Translations under genes and position numbers: made by a program
Notes under the pieces: generated by a model
The model's input: only the letters and a program-made list of their open reading frames with translations
Told to the model about the DNA's origin: nothing
Database searches by the model: none
Shown here: positions 1 to 10,330 of the stretch, one piece after another
Numbering within the stretch: the stretch's first letter is position 1
How the letters are laid out: every line of letters starts with the position of its first letter
NCBI GenBank assembly: GCA_027422505.1
Contig: JAPQWV010000328.1
Span: 558,001-622,000, forward strand
Length of the DNA: 64,000 nucleotides
From: Craterostigma plantagineum
Lineage: Eukaryota; Streptophyta; Magnoliopsida; Lamiales; Linderniaceae
Direction: 5' to 3'

Positions 1-3000
1 CACGCTGCAGGTCGTACTTCGTGAACGTACCACTACTACGCATGATAGCCAAAGCCAAAACACACCCCGCGAGCCTCTAAGGAGGTGTGATGATCCCTTC
101 CTTCCACCGGTTGTTCCTTGCCTGCCAAATGTGGTACACAAGAGAGGCAAGAACATGTCGATAAGCAGCATGTAGAAGGTGCTTCCCTTGCCAACGAGCC
201 TCCGCCCAATGAATACCCGTATTCCAGTCCTGATAGGGCCATATCCATCGAATCCATTGCCGCAGAATCCGAAGACATTGCCGTGAAAACGGACAGTCGA
301 AGAATAGATGCTATGCCGTCTCATAGTGCAGCTAGTCACAGAGGTCACATGCTGGACTTCCGTCCCTCTGAGCTATCCAGGGTTTGTCCCTAGTCGAGAG
401 CCAATCCTACAATCCCAGATATAAAATGTACTCATATCTAGGTATCTTCAATGGCCTTGGCCCCCCAAAAAGAATAGCGCAACAAACGGGAGTCTGCCTG
501 TGCCGGATCACGTCTATAGCCACATACGTCGTCATAGATCCATCTGGCGATCTCGTCCACAAAACTCCGTCATGGTCCCCTCGTATCACGGAAGGGAGGA
601 GGAGGCCGATCCAAAGGTACTCAACCGCCCCTTGCCCTGGCCACTTCCACCCTTATGTATCAATGACCGTACTGAGCCTCGCTTTTGCGGGCAGCCCCAT
701 CGCAATGGGGCCTCTAGGGAAGCACTCTAATAGCGGCGTAGGCAACAACCAGGGATCCTTCCACAGCCATATCGTGGAGCCATCCCGAACCCTGAATGTG
801 ATCATTGACCTGATCAAAGGTCGCAACTGCAGAAGCTTCCTCCAGCTCCACGCATTATTCGGCGAGACCTGTAGGTCTCATAGAGATCGAGAGTGCAGTC
901 GCGTCCCGCATAACCATTCGACTCATATCGATCCCGGTGTCCTGGTAAGTACACTTCACAAATGCTTCAGCAGTGGAGCTTTCTTGTCGACAGCTATAGA
1001 CCTGAGTCCCAAACCCCCTTCCGATATTGGTACACATAGAACATCCCATGCCACCTTGGCTGATGTCTCTCCCCACAAGAATTTCCTAAAGCGCATTTCC
1101 AAAGTGCTGATAATGCCTTTAGGCAACAGAAACACTCCCGACCAATAAGCATGAAGCGCCTGCAGTAGCGACTTAATGAGCTGGAGCCGGTCTGTATAGG
1201 ATAACGAGCGATTGAGCCATGACCCCAGTTGCTGATCCACTTTCTGTAACAGTGGGGCACAATCGTCAATTGTCAAGCGCAAAGTGATTAGGAGCACACC
1301 TATGTAGCGAACCGACAACTGTCCCACTCGATAGCCCATGAGGGCATGAATCTGTGCAGTCAAACATTCAGCTCGCCGTGATAGGTACATCTCGCTCTTG
1401 TCAGGGTTAGGCTGCAGCCCCGACAATCTGGCAAACTCCCCCAATGCCTTCTTCAGCACACCAACTGAGACCACGTCCACATGGCTAAAAAGAATGAGGT
1501 CATCCGCAAATGCTAACGAAACCACTTGCAATGCCAATGACATCTGAATCGCGATTCCTCAGAGACGCACAATGTGATAATCCCATGCAGAACATTCATA
1601 ACCAACGTAAACAAATACAGGGAAATGGGATCCCCCTAACGAATACCCCTCTTTCCCTAAAAAACCCCACCACCTGGCCGTTCAGATTCAACGAGAAGGC
1701 TGTTGTCGTCAGGCATGCCCGAATCCAGCCAATGTACGTTGGGTGAAATCCTATCGCTCGTAAAACAGATAGCAGAAATCCACACTCAACCTTGTCGTAT
1801 GCCTTGGCCAAGTCAATCTTGAACATTGCCCGTGGTGGCCTGCCCTTGGACTTATACCCAAGACACAGCTCCTGTGCCAGCAACACATTATCGCTGATAC
1901 GTCGCCCGGGAATGAACGCCGTCTGGAAGGCTTGAACCAATGACGATAAGTTTGCCTTTAGCCGATTGGCCAAGATCTTAGATATTACCTTGTAAAGGAC
2001 ATTGCAACAGGAGATAGGTCTGAAATCCGTTGCACGCCTAGGTGTATCTCGCTTAGGGATCAGCGTGATGAGTGTGCTGTTAAGTCCCTTAAGTAGCTTT
2101 CCCGTTGCGAAGAAATCCTGGAACACCGTCACCACCTCATCTCCTACAATCGCCCATGCCGCATGAAAGAAAGCGACTGTGTACCGCACTTATCATGAAG
2201 GTTGCATCCACTGGGGACATCGTACGCGTTACAACTCTCTGTACATCAGCATTATCAATCAGGGAAGACTGCGTAGACTGACCCAATAAGCCCTGATAGA
2301 ACCCAATAAGCTCGGCCTCCACCTCCTCTTGGTCTTCAGGAAGATCGCCATTAGCCTTCTCAAGAGACCAAATTCGGTTAGTGGCCCGTGGCATGGCGAC
2401 CCTACGAAATAAATAGGACGAGAACTGATCTCCATCCTTCAGCCATGCAAGCTTGGCCCTTTATGAAATGCCGACTGCTCCACCGCAACCGCTTTGGCGT
2501 ATAGCACCCTACATACCCGTTCCAGCTCATAAAAAGCATCGTCGTTGGGAAACCTTGAAGCGAACTCCTGTGCAATATCGAGAAAGTGCTTCGTCTCCGT
2601 GACATTCACCGTCAAGTCCCCCTTCGCCCTTCATAACCTCAACAATAACGACTTCAACATCTTTAGTCGTCTTATCACCACAAACATAGGAAAACCACTA
2701 AGAGGTGTATTCCAGACCTTCTGTACCATGTCCAAGAAAGCTGGCTCCTTCGTCAGTAAGTTATCGAATCGAAATGACGCTTTATGTTGCCGAGGCATAG
2801 TGGCGCCCAATAGGACCGGCGAATGGTTCGAGGATGCTGGAAGGCCGCAACGACAAAACGAATCCGTAAACTTAGCGAACCACTGTGGATTTCCCAATAT
2901 CTGATCTAATCGTCGCCATATTCCCGCATCAGCATGCTGTTGGTTATACCACGTGAACACCTGGCCCGTCGTAGGTATCGTCAACAAATCCTCACTCACC

Positions 3001-3506
3001 AAGCATGACCAAAACTCCTCCGTATCATGCCTAGAGGCGATCCCCCAAGTCCCTCAGCTGTGTGCAATATAGCATTGAAATCCCACATGACTACCCATGC
3101 ATCCGCCACACGAGCTGCAGACAGGTTAATCAACTCATCCCATAAGGGAAGTCTCTCCTCCCTTCTGGACTTCCCATAAGCAAAAGACACGAAAACCGTG
3201 TCACTTGTCACCGCTGACTCCACTCGACAATGTACGGCTTGGGTTGAAAACCTAAGAACCTCCACGGTCTGAACCGATGGGTCCCATCCAACCCAAATGC
3301 ATGACGATGGCCCATCCTCATAGTCAAAGAACTATCTCCAATGAGATCTGATGCCGATCGAAATATATCCCGCATTAGACTCCGAAACCCTCGTCTCTAG
3401 CAACCCAATCACATGTAGCCCGCTCATGCAAAATCAAATCCCCCACCGCCCTACTGTGGTTTTGCTTATTAAGACCACGCACATTCCATGCTCCCACAGC
3501 TAACAT
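1..3506 (-). pseudogene. LINE-1 ORF2, endonuclease-reverse transcriptase
   Basis: ORF2 encodes the nicking endonuclease and reverse transcriptase that copy the LINE at its target. The start at 3506 precedes GAWNVRGLN, the first motif of the apurinic-like endonuclease. Downstream, the usual GDFN has become WDFN (near 3050). A TFTWYNQ-like motif and SNHSPV follow at 3002-2800. RT pieces run 2394-956. They include DFRPISCCN, DLAKAYDKVE and the catalytic FADD at 1499-1510, followed by the thumb region with PNPDKSEMYLSRRAE. The zf-RVT region continues to position 1, where the residues align with the last codons of LINE-2 ORF2. Many frameshifts break it. The long open frames on the opposite strand here are antisense shadows. 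Confidence 0.9.
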
Positions 3507-5356
3507 AAAGGCACCCCGTCTTGGGCTGCACTTGCTTTAGGGCCCGTATGAGAGGTGTATTCGTGTACGTCAGGCATATCCCGAAGTATATCAAAACGAT
3601 TTTGCTCCCCAATTGAGGAAGAAGAGGCACTGTCTGGCGGACGCGATGTGCTACCAGCCCTCGGTCCAACACCAGCGGGCTGACGGCCATTGCCAGTCGC
3701 AGGGCGCAGTAAGGCTGCCTTTTCTTTGGCCCCAACTTGATGCCGTTCTACTTGCGGATGTGATAGGATCCTTGGACCGCCCACCCCTCTGGCAGTTTAC
3801 CACTGTTACCTGGCCCAGACGACCACTATTATTACGACGGGACCGTGGCCTATGACGGGCCTGGCCCATATGCTGGCCCGTCCCACCCCTCTGGTGTGTG
3901 GGCCTCCCGTTGCCTCCATATGTGGGTCCTCCGTTCCAATGGGTCAGCCGGCTTCGGCGGTCGATGGGGACAGTGGGCCGTGCCATGTGCCCATGAAGTA
4001 CATTGAGCACACTTCGAGGGTTTCCAATCGTACTCCACCCTTATAGGGACCATCAAATCCTCCTCCTCCTCTTCACCTTGAAGCAACACAGTAAATGTCT
4101 CTATGAATGGCTCTGATAGCTGCTTCATTATGCATATTCGGGCGTAATATATTCTTTCCTCCACTGCCGTGATTCCATCAGCAAACAACGGGCGTCCCAC
4201 CGCACTTGCAACAAGCCCAAGACCCTCCTGCGTCCAGAGATCACAAGGCACATCCCATAACTTAACCCACAAAGGAACTTCCCCTTTCTTGCCAAGGACA
4301 TTCGTGGCCTCCATGGCTCTAGGAATAACGGCTGTCGTTGCGTGAGCCAAGGACCGCCCTCTAAGACCAGGTTACGTGCATCCTCAGACTCAAATCTAAA
4401 CATGAAAAATTCGTGGGTGGTGGTTCGTACTCAACTAGCCCCTTCTATACTGATCTGAAACGACGCTCAACGAACAGTAATATTGGGCCATCAGTGGTAG
4501 TCCGTGCCGGCCCAAGTCGGGAGAACACCGACCCTAATGAGGAAGAAACCCTGATTTCGCAGAAACCCTAGTTGCCGTCAGAGTTGCATCAGGCCCAGTA
4601 GGGCCCATTGTCAATGCCGGCACAGAAACCCTAGCAGCCGTAATTCCCTCCATCGCATAGGATAGTGCCGGCACAGAAAACCTAGCATCCTTAGTTCCCG
4701 ACGTTTGGATCGGCCTCGTTTGGATTACCGATGGAAAATGAGCAGCCATCATAGTCACTTTACCATCTGTTGCATCAGATCGTGCATCCTCCATGACGAT
4801 CTCGTCATCCACAGCTTCATCGTCTTCCGCCAATAGCCTCGCCACCATTCGTCGATCAGGCGGTGGGATGCTGGGACGTCCCCACGTAGCCCGACGTGGT
4901 TCATCACTTTGTCCGCCCGTTAACATAACCGCCCCATCCAAAGCAGCGCTCTGAATATCGACCTCATCAATGGAAACATATCCATCACACTACCGAACAC
5001 CTTCTATCGCGATATTGCCGACGTCGTCCCCGCCTTTTATTCCCGGCCCATGAATGTGGCCCATCAAAACCCTAAAACGTTCAGTGTCAAAGGCAGCTGC
5101 AAACGCTGGGTAGGCTACGCACAACGCCTCAAGATCAGGTAGTTTCAGCTCCGTCGGTGAATGATCAGATCTGATGAGACCCTTTCCAAGCGATCCGTCG
5201 TTGAAATCAATACGATGACCCGCTTGCCTATCACGAATCCGATCATCGTCAGCCCCCGGGTGATGTCGATCTAAATTCCCCCAGCCCCACACCAACCGGT
5301 GTTGCCATAATCACAGGTATTGCTGCGTCCGACGCTTCGTCCGATTGGGATGCCAT
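3500..5356 (-). pseudogene. LINE-1 ORF1, gag-like RNA-binding protein (DUF4283 plus zinc knuckle)
   Basis: This is the nucleic-acid-binding ORF1 protein of plant L1 elements, expected to coat the LINE RNA. I chose the ATG at 5356 because the following residues (MASQSDEASDAA) align with the LINE-2 ORF1 start (MSSALDGSVAAD). A frameshift follows within about 30 codons, and the reading then passes through several frames. The DUF4283 core shows LEGGPWL near 4344-4364 and GRPLFADGIT near 4180. A CCHC zinc knuckle with spacing CX2CX4HX4C lies at 3970-4011 (CAQCTSWAHGTAHC). The C-terminal part is Pro/Arg-rich. The reading ends at 3500 and overlaps the ORF2 start by a few bases, as in LINE-2. Family identity rests on motif order and on the second copy in this window. 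It is not functional. Confidence 0.85.
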
Positions 5357-5836
5357 CCGAATCAGATTTGCAAAACAGTAATACTCGTAAAATTTATACG
5401 GGATTATTTCAATAATATTCGGAATGTGTGGAGTCGATTTTCGAACATACACGGATTTCCTTCCGAGCCAAGCCAAAAAATTTTAATTGGACACAAAAAA
5501 ATTTTAAATGGACCGAAAATAATTATGGGCCAAATAAAGGAAATAATGGCCCAAGTTGTTAGGAGTTTGGTCCAATAACAATAATGAAAATAATGATAAT
5601 ATAATAAAATAATAATAAATAATAAATAAATAATAAAAAAAGGGCCAAAAATTAAAAAAATAAATAAATAATAAATGCCTCATCATCACCTAGTCATTTA
5701 ATCACTTAATATGAAATAAAAACAACACACCAAAACCTAATCACCTAAAAACAAAACCTAATCACCTAATGTAAAATAATAACCAACTAAATACCTAAAA
5801 ACAAAACCTAATCACCTACTATACTACTTGAGGATC

Positions 5837-5845
5837 TATAAATAG
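5837..5845 (+). promoter_or_regulatory. TATA box of the gypsy LTR
   Basis: TATAAATAG lies 460 bp into the LTR, followed about 25 bp downstream by the purine-rich block. Its position and context fit the U3 promoter of an LTR element. The transcription start itself is inferred. Confidence 0.6.
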
Positions 5846-6055
5846 AGAGGAAGAGAAGGAGAGATGGCGTGAGGAAGGAAAAAAAAAGAAGGAAAAAGAG
5901 AGGGAGAGAGTGGGAGAGAGGGAAAGAAAGAAAAAAAAAATATAGGGAGAGAGAGGGAGCAGCCGTGAGGGAAAGGAAACGAAAGAAGAAGAGACAAAGG
6001 AAAGAAAAAAAAAGAGAGAGAAAAAAGGAAGGAGAAAAAAGGGAGGAGAAGAAAG
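5846..6055 (+). repeat. Purine-rich low-complexity tract in the LTR R/U5 region
   Basis: About 210 bp are almost entirely A and G on the plus strand, with runs such as GAGAGAG and AAAAAAAAAG. Open frames here (Phe/Ser-rich on the minus strand, Lys/Arg/Glu-rich on the plus strand) are composition artefacts. The tract lies immediately downstream of the TATA box, so it would form the 5' end of the element RNA. Confidence 0.8.
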
Positions 6056-7849
6056 CCCTCGGGAAAAATCTCGGTAGCAAATTCTGGGGTCGGGATCACA
6101 CGAAACAACCCGTTACGTAGCTCTCTACGGGATTAAGGTAGGTGAAGATCACCTCACACGTAAACAAGTTTTGAATCCGTGAATTTTACGTGATTGCATG
6201 ATCTCTTTCCAATTTATAGGTGTTTATGTGCTAACGTGAATTTCTTGTATGATTTTCGTGATGATGCTTACATGCTAAAATTCGGACAACTTAATAATTT
6301 AATCTTTATGAAGTTTGGGTCCAGGAACCATTAGAGTAGAGTTAGAGGACTTGTGATTAAGAGGATAGAACAAAAATTGGGGAGGATTAGTGTTTTCTAG
6401 GGTTTTCTTTATCCATTTCGGCAAAGAGGTTCAAAAATTCATATCTCACAATCTAGACCTCGGATTATAAATCCTTTTTGACAGAATCAATAATAGGAAG
6501 TTGTTTATCCATGGTTAAAACTTCAGATTTATTGGACATCGTTTACCCCGTGATCATTGAGAAATACTAAACTGTCGCAAAACACCCGTATAAAGTAGTT
6601 TTAACAAAAATATATTTGGGGACTAGATTGAAAAGTTTTAAAAATCTGGGGCTGAGGATGTAAAATCGGAACAGGGGAGATTTTTAAAGTAATCTAAAGC
6701 TTTCGGGGCAGATCTGCTTAAAGATTCGGGGCAGATCTGAAACTTAGGAAAATATTCGGGTCCTAAAAAGTAAATTATGAGATTTTGGGGTTTAAGTGCA
6801 AAATTTAGAAAGATATTTTTAAATTAGGAACTGAAGTGATATTTTGAAATTGGACGTTAGAATTTCAAAATATATTAAATTATGGACCAATTGTGAAATT
6901 AGGGTCTTAAAGTGAAAATGATTAAATTTTGGGGAACTCTTAGTGAAATTTCGGGGAGAGTTTCGGTGGTTAAGGTTTCGGGGCGATCAAATCGGAGCGC
7001 GGGCTTTGGGCCCGGATTATTTGGTGTATGAGGATTTTCGAGATCGGACCGAGCTAGTACCTCGGGCCGATACGTTGCATTTTATATGTTGCGTTGTGAT
7101 ATATTGCATTTTATTTGCATGTCATTTGCATACACGTGGTACGAGGGGAGTTATAACCGTGCGGGGTCACGGTAACACTGTATCGTGTCGATGAGTGGGG
7201 TAAAGTGATCGATGTTGGTTGTCAGGCTACGATTCGATGAAGCGCTTGCGGTTGAGACCGAGATGGGGCCGCTTGTCACTATTTTAAGGTGCGGTTGAGA
7301 CCGAGATGGGGCCGTTACCACTTGCCATTGGTATAGTTACGGTTGAGACCGAGATAGGGCCGTACTATCATGGCATTATATGACACTTGGATTCCGAGTC
7401 TAGACTAAGGCCTTGTTTGTGAGTTGAGAGTTGATGTAGGAACGAACGTATGCTTGAAAGAGGTCGAGTGTGCATTTGTGAGGTGTCGGGTTTGGGATGT
7501 GAGAGCATTTGCATTTATGCATATTTTCATCTAATGGGCAAAAGCTCAGGGTTTACGTGTGTAGGTAGGCGGCTGATGGCGGTGACTCCACGAACTTTTG
7601 AAGGCGGCGTAGTACATGGGTGACCTGTGGAACGAGTTTATGTTTCGTGTTTTTAAATTTGGGCTTTGACTTCTTGGGCTTCAGCCCAATGAATAAAAAA
7701 TAAATATGTTTGGGTTTGGACTTATGGATTTAGATATTGAACGTATTGGTATTATTATGTATTTAAAAGTTTTAACTAAATGGGCTTTCCGCTGCTTACG
7801 CTGCGAAAATCCGCCAAAATACGTACCTAGGAATTTGGGGCGTTACAGG

Positions 7850-7860
7850 TGGTATCAGAG
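7850..7860 (+). other. Primer binding site, tRNA-iMet type
   Basis: TGGTATCAGAG begins two bases after the LTR end. It matches the first 11 of the 12 bases (TGGTATCAGAGC) complementary to the 3' end of plant initiator tRNA-Met. This orients the element on the plus strand and confirms that 7847 is the LTR end. Confidence 0.9.
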
Positions 7861-8662
7861 AGTTAGGTTATAGGTTCTGTAGACTGTCCATGTACTGCCG
7901 CTCAAAAGCCTGGAGGATCAGCCTACGCCTGTAAGTTTAATACGTAATTATGTGATTTACGAATTTCTGATATGTGCTTTACGTGAATATTTGTGTGGTT
8001 TTTTATGTGTTCCTTGATGTGTTCGAAAACTAGAGATTTCGTACTTTTACACTTAGATTGGTAGGAGACTTTCGATTGAATTAAGGTAGGAAGAGAGTGA
8101 TCAAAATTCGGGCCTTTGATTGAACTTGGGTTTCTTTGAAATTCGGGGGAAAATTCGGGCCAATTAGGAAATTCGGTGAAATTTAAATTTTGGGCCTTTT
8201 CAAAATTTGGGCCTTGTTAATTTGGGCTTGACGGAATCGGACCAAGCTGAAATTCGGGAAGTTAAAAAAATAAATAAACGGCGAAATAATAGAGGGTCGA
8301 ACAATATTAAATTTTTAAAATTCGGGGCTTGTATACAATTTTGAAAATGAGATGAGGACGTAGAGAAACATGGGTTAATTGTAGAAATTTAAGAAGTGAG
8401 ACGAGGACATAGAGAAAACATGATAGAGTCGATGCATAACGATTACATAACTGAAAATCATATTACAACTCGAATACTTAAAAAAAACTTAGAAGATAAA
8501 ACATCGACGACGTTCGGGAAGTTTTGCCGGCATCTTCTTCCAATATGCCCGAACAAGACGCGGCTCTCCATGACTTAATCTTTCACAAATTAAACGCAAG
8601 TGCAGTGAGTGGCAACCCACATCACAAAAATGGCGATTGCAGCGAAGAGTAATCCCAAAAGA
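7861..8662 (+). other. Non-coding internal remnant of gypsy derivative
   Basis: This stretch between the PBS and the 3' LTR fragment has no gag or pol homology that I can see. It is AT-rich with repeated AAATTCGGGCC-like words at about 8100-8330, echoing the LTR motif. At about 8345-8420 a short word (GACGAGGACATAGAGAAA) is repeated imperfectly. The right edge is the deletion junction into the 3' LTR. Confidence 0.6.
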
Positions 8663-9197
8663 TTACCACTTGCCATTGTTATAGTTAAAGTTGAGACCAA
8701 GATGGGGCCGTACTATCATGTCATTATATGACACGTGGATTCCGAGTCTAGACTAGGGCCTTGTTTTTGAGTTGAGAGTTGATGTAGGAACGAGCGTATG
8801 CTCGAGATATGTCGAGTGTGCATTTGTGAGGTGTCGGGTTTGGTATGTGAGAGCATTTGCATTTATGCATATTTTCATCTACTGGGCAAAATTTCTGGGT
8901 TTACGTGTGTAGGTAAGGCGGCTGATGGAGGTGACTCCACGGACTTTTGAGGGCGGCGCAGTACATGGGACGCGACCTGTGGAACGAGTTTATGTTTCGT
9001 GTTTTTAAATTTGGGCTTTGACTTCTTGGGCTTCAGCCCAGTGAATAAAAACAATATGTTTGGGTTTGGACTTACGGATTTAGACATTGAATGTATTGGT
9101 ATTATTATGTTTTTAAAAGTTTTCATTAAATGGGCTTTTCGATGCTTACGCTGCGAAAATCCGCCAAAATACGTATATAGGAATTTGGGGCATTACA
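8663..9197 (+). repeat. 3' LTR fragment of gypsy derivative
   Basis: It aligns base for base with 7315-7847 with scattered differences, starting at TTACCACTTGCC and ending GGGGCATTACA, and is followed by the TSD AAAAC. Only the last fifth of the LTR is left. Confidence 0.88.
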
Positions 9198-9202
9198 AAA
9201 AC

Positions 9203-9440
9203 CGTAACTCGCGTCTTCGTAAAACAGCACAAACAGGCCCAACACAACCCCATCGCACCTCCTCAGAGACCCAGCACCGACGGGCCGGCCCTCACCATGA
9301 AGATGGCCGGAGACAGCGGTGGTTGGTCGCTGAAAATCGAGCCCGCCGAAGAAAATTCAAATTTTTGTCACTTGCTCTCTCTAGGCGAATTTTTTTATCG
9401 TGTCGAAATTGTGCAAGTGTTGAACCGCTCCAACTATCTG
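9203..9440 (-). other. Distal part of LINE-1 5' UTR
   Basis: Beyond the gypsy TSD the minus strand resumes LINE 5' UTR sequence related to 41828-42050 of LINE-2. Shared landmarks are GCTGTCTCCG, GGCCGGCC and CTGTTTGTGCTG. It ends where copia integrase sequence begins. Confidence 0.65.
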
Positions 9441-10310
9441 TTGAGGAGTCTTGGCCGCTGAGAATTGCTGACTAGTCCCATGTTTTTGATAAAAGTCACT
9501 GAGGTACGTGAATTTGAACTTAGTGCCGTGTCCGTTCGGGTGACTTGGATAGTCTGTTGCAGTAAGTTCTGTGTCATGTTCAAGAAATTTACGACCAAGT
9601 CCCCTGTCTCATCCTTAGTTCGGAGGAACTTCGTCCAAGTATAGTCAGAGAAATCATCAACGATAACCAGCACGTACTTGCGTCCATTGATACTCTGTGT
9701 CTGCATCGGTCCACAGAGGTCCATGTTTAGCAGTTCCAAGGGACGTGAAGTAGAAGCAACCAGTTTAACATGATGAGACGTTCGCTTCATTTTTCCTAGT
9801 TGACATGCCGAACATTGATGCTCTTCTGTAATACTATAGTTGGAAGATCGTGAACCTACTTTTTCGTTGAAAGATGTTGAAGAGCTTTAATGTTGAGATG
9901 AGACACGCGTTGATGCCATAAGCCATTCCTCTGAATTGCAGTCTGGGAGATGAGACAAACAGCTGTCGAGGGCCGCACGGAGATGATGTTGATCGGATAA
10001 AAGGTTTGATTTCCGAAGTCCTTTGAGGAGTTCTTTGTCCTGACTGTCCAATATTCTGCACCCGTAAGCATGAAACCACCTGGAATCCTTTACCATAGAA
10101 CTGGCCTATGCTGAACAAGTTATGGCGGAGACCTTCTACGTAGGAGACATCCTTTATTGTCAGATTTTCCAGAATTATATCTCCGATGCCGAGAATCTGA
10201 GCCGAGTCCTTGTTCCCAAGTCTGACTTTTCCATTTGGTTGGTCTTGGTAGTTGCTCAGCAGCTCTTGATTTTCCGCCATGTGTGTGGAGCAACCAGAGT
10301 CGATGTACTA
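9441..10310 (-). pseudogene. Copia A protease, GAG-pre-integrase and partial integrase
   Basis: Protease and integrase cut the polyprotein and insert the cDNA. The aspartic protease motif DSGCSTHM is at about 10287-10301 on the minus strand. The pre-integrase zinc-binding module is recognisable from WHQRVSHLN near 9900 and CSACQLGK near 9800, together an HHCC pattern. The integrase core begins LLNMDLCGP near 9720, which holds the first catalytic Asp, and continues through VIVDDFSDYTW. The second Asp lies in RTD near 9530, followed by a frameshift. Homology ends at SAAKTPQQ (about 9443), just before the position of the catalytic Glu. The break coincides with the LINE-1 5' end. It is a dead fragment. 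Confidence 0.82.
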
Positions 10311-10330
10311 CACATGATGGATCTGCAAAA

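Larger units (their letters stand above)
5377..7847 (+). repeat. 5' LTR of gypsy deletion derivative
   Basis: The LTR runs from AGTAATACTCG to GGGGCGTTACA. Its order is an AT-rich U3, a TATA box at 5837, a purine-rich block, an AT-rich middle with repeated ATTCGGGG-like words (about 6420-7000), and then a short repeat present three times (CGGTTGAGACCGAGAT at 7249, 7292 and 7340). The terminal part contains CTACTGGGCAAA-like and TTACGCTGCG words that recur in the solo LTR ending at 48412. The boundary is supported by the TSD, the adjacent PBS, and the duplicate 3' LTR end at 9197. Confidence 0.85.
5377..9197 (+). mobile_element. Ty3/gypsy (Del/Tekay-like) LTR element, internal deletion derivative
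   Basis: The element is bounded by a 5-bp TSD, AAAAC at 5372-5376 and 9198-9202. It contains a 2471-bp 5' LTR, a tRNA-Met-type primer site, about 800 bp of non-coding internal DNA, and only the last 535 bp of the 3' LTR (8663-9197 matches 7315-7847). All of gag-pol and most of the 3' LTR are missing, yet both outer ends and the TSD survive. A single internal deletion explains this. The LTR start (AGTAATACTCG, normally TGTAATACCC) and end (GGGGCGTTACA) are typical of Del/Tekay chromovirus LTRs. It is inserted in the LINE-1 5' UTR. Confidence 0.85.
1..9440 (-). mobile_element. LINE-1: L1-type non-LTR retrotransposon, interrupted
   Basis: On the minus strand this reads 5' UTR (about 9440-9203 and 5371-5357), ORF1 (5356-3500) and ORF2 (3506-1). 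The 5' UTR is split by a gypsy insertion at 5377-9197. Its outer part aligns with the 5' UTR of LINE-2 near 41961-42010, with a shared GCTGTCTCCG followed by a GGCCGGCC-rich stretch. The 5' end falls where copia A integrase homology stops (about 9440). That matches the roughly 130 bp that LINE-2 carries upstream of the same landmark. The window starts a few codons before the expected ORF2 stop, so the 3' UTR, tail and second TSD are outside. Stops and frameshifts throughout make it a dead copy. Confidence 0.88.

Noticed and set aside
384..1148. 254-codon open frame on the plus strand
   Set aside because: It lies antisense to the clearly recognisable RT/zf-RVT of LINE-1 ORF2 and has no protein-like motif.
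5808..6120. Phe/Ser-rich and Lys/Arg-rich frames of 83 to 90 codons
   Set aside because: They are readings of the purine-rich low-complexity tract in the gypsy LTR.
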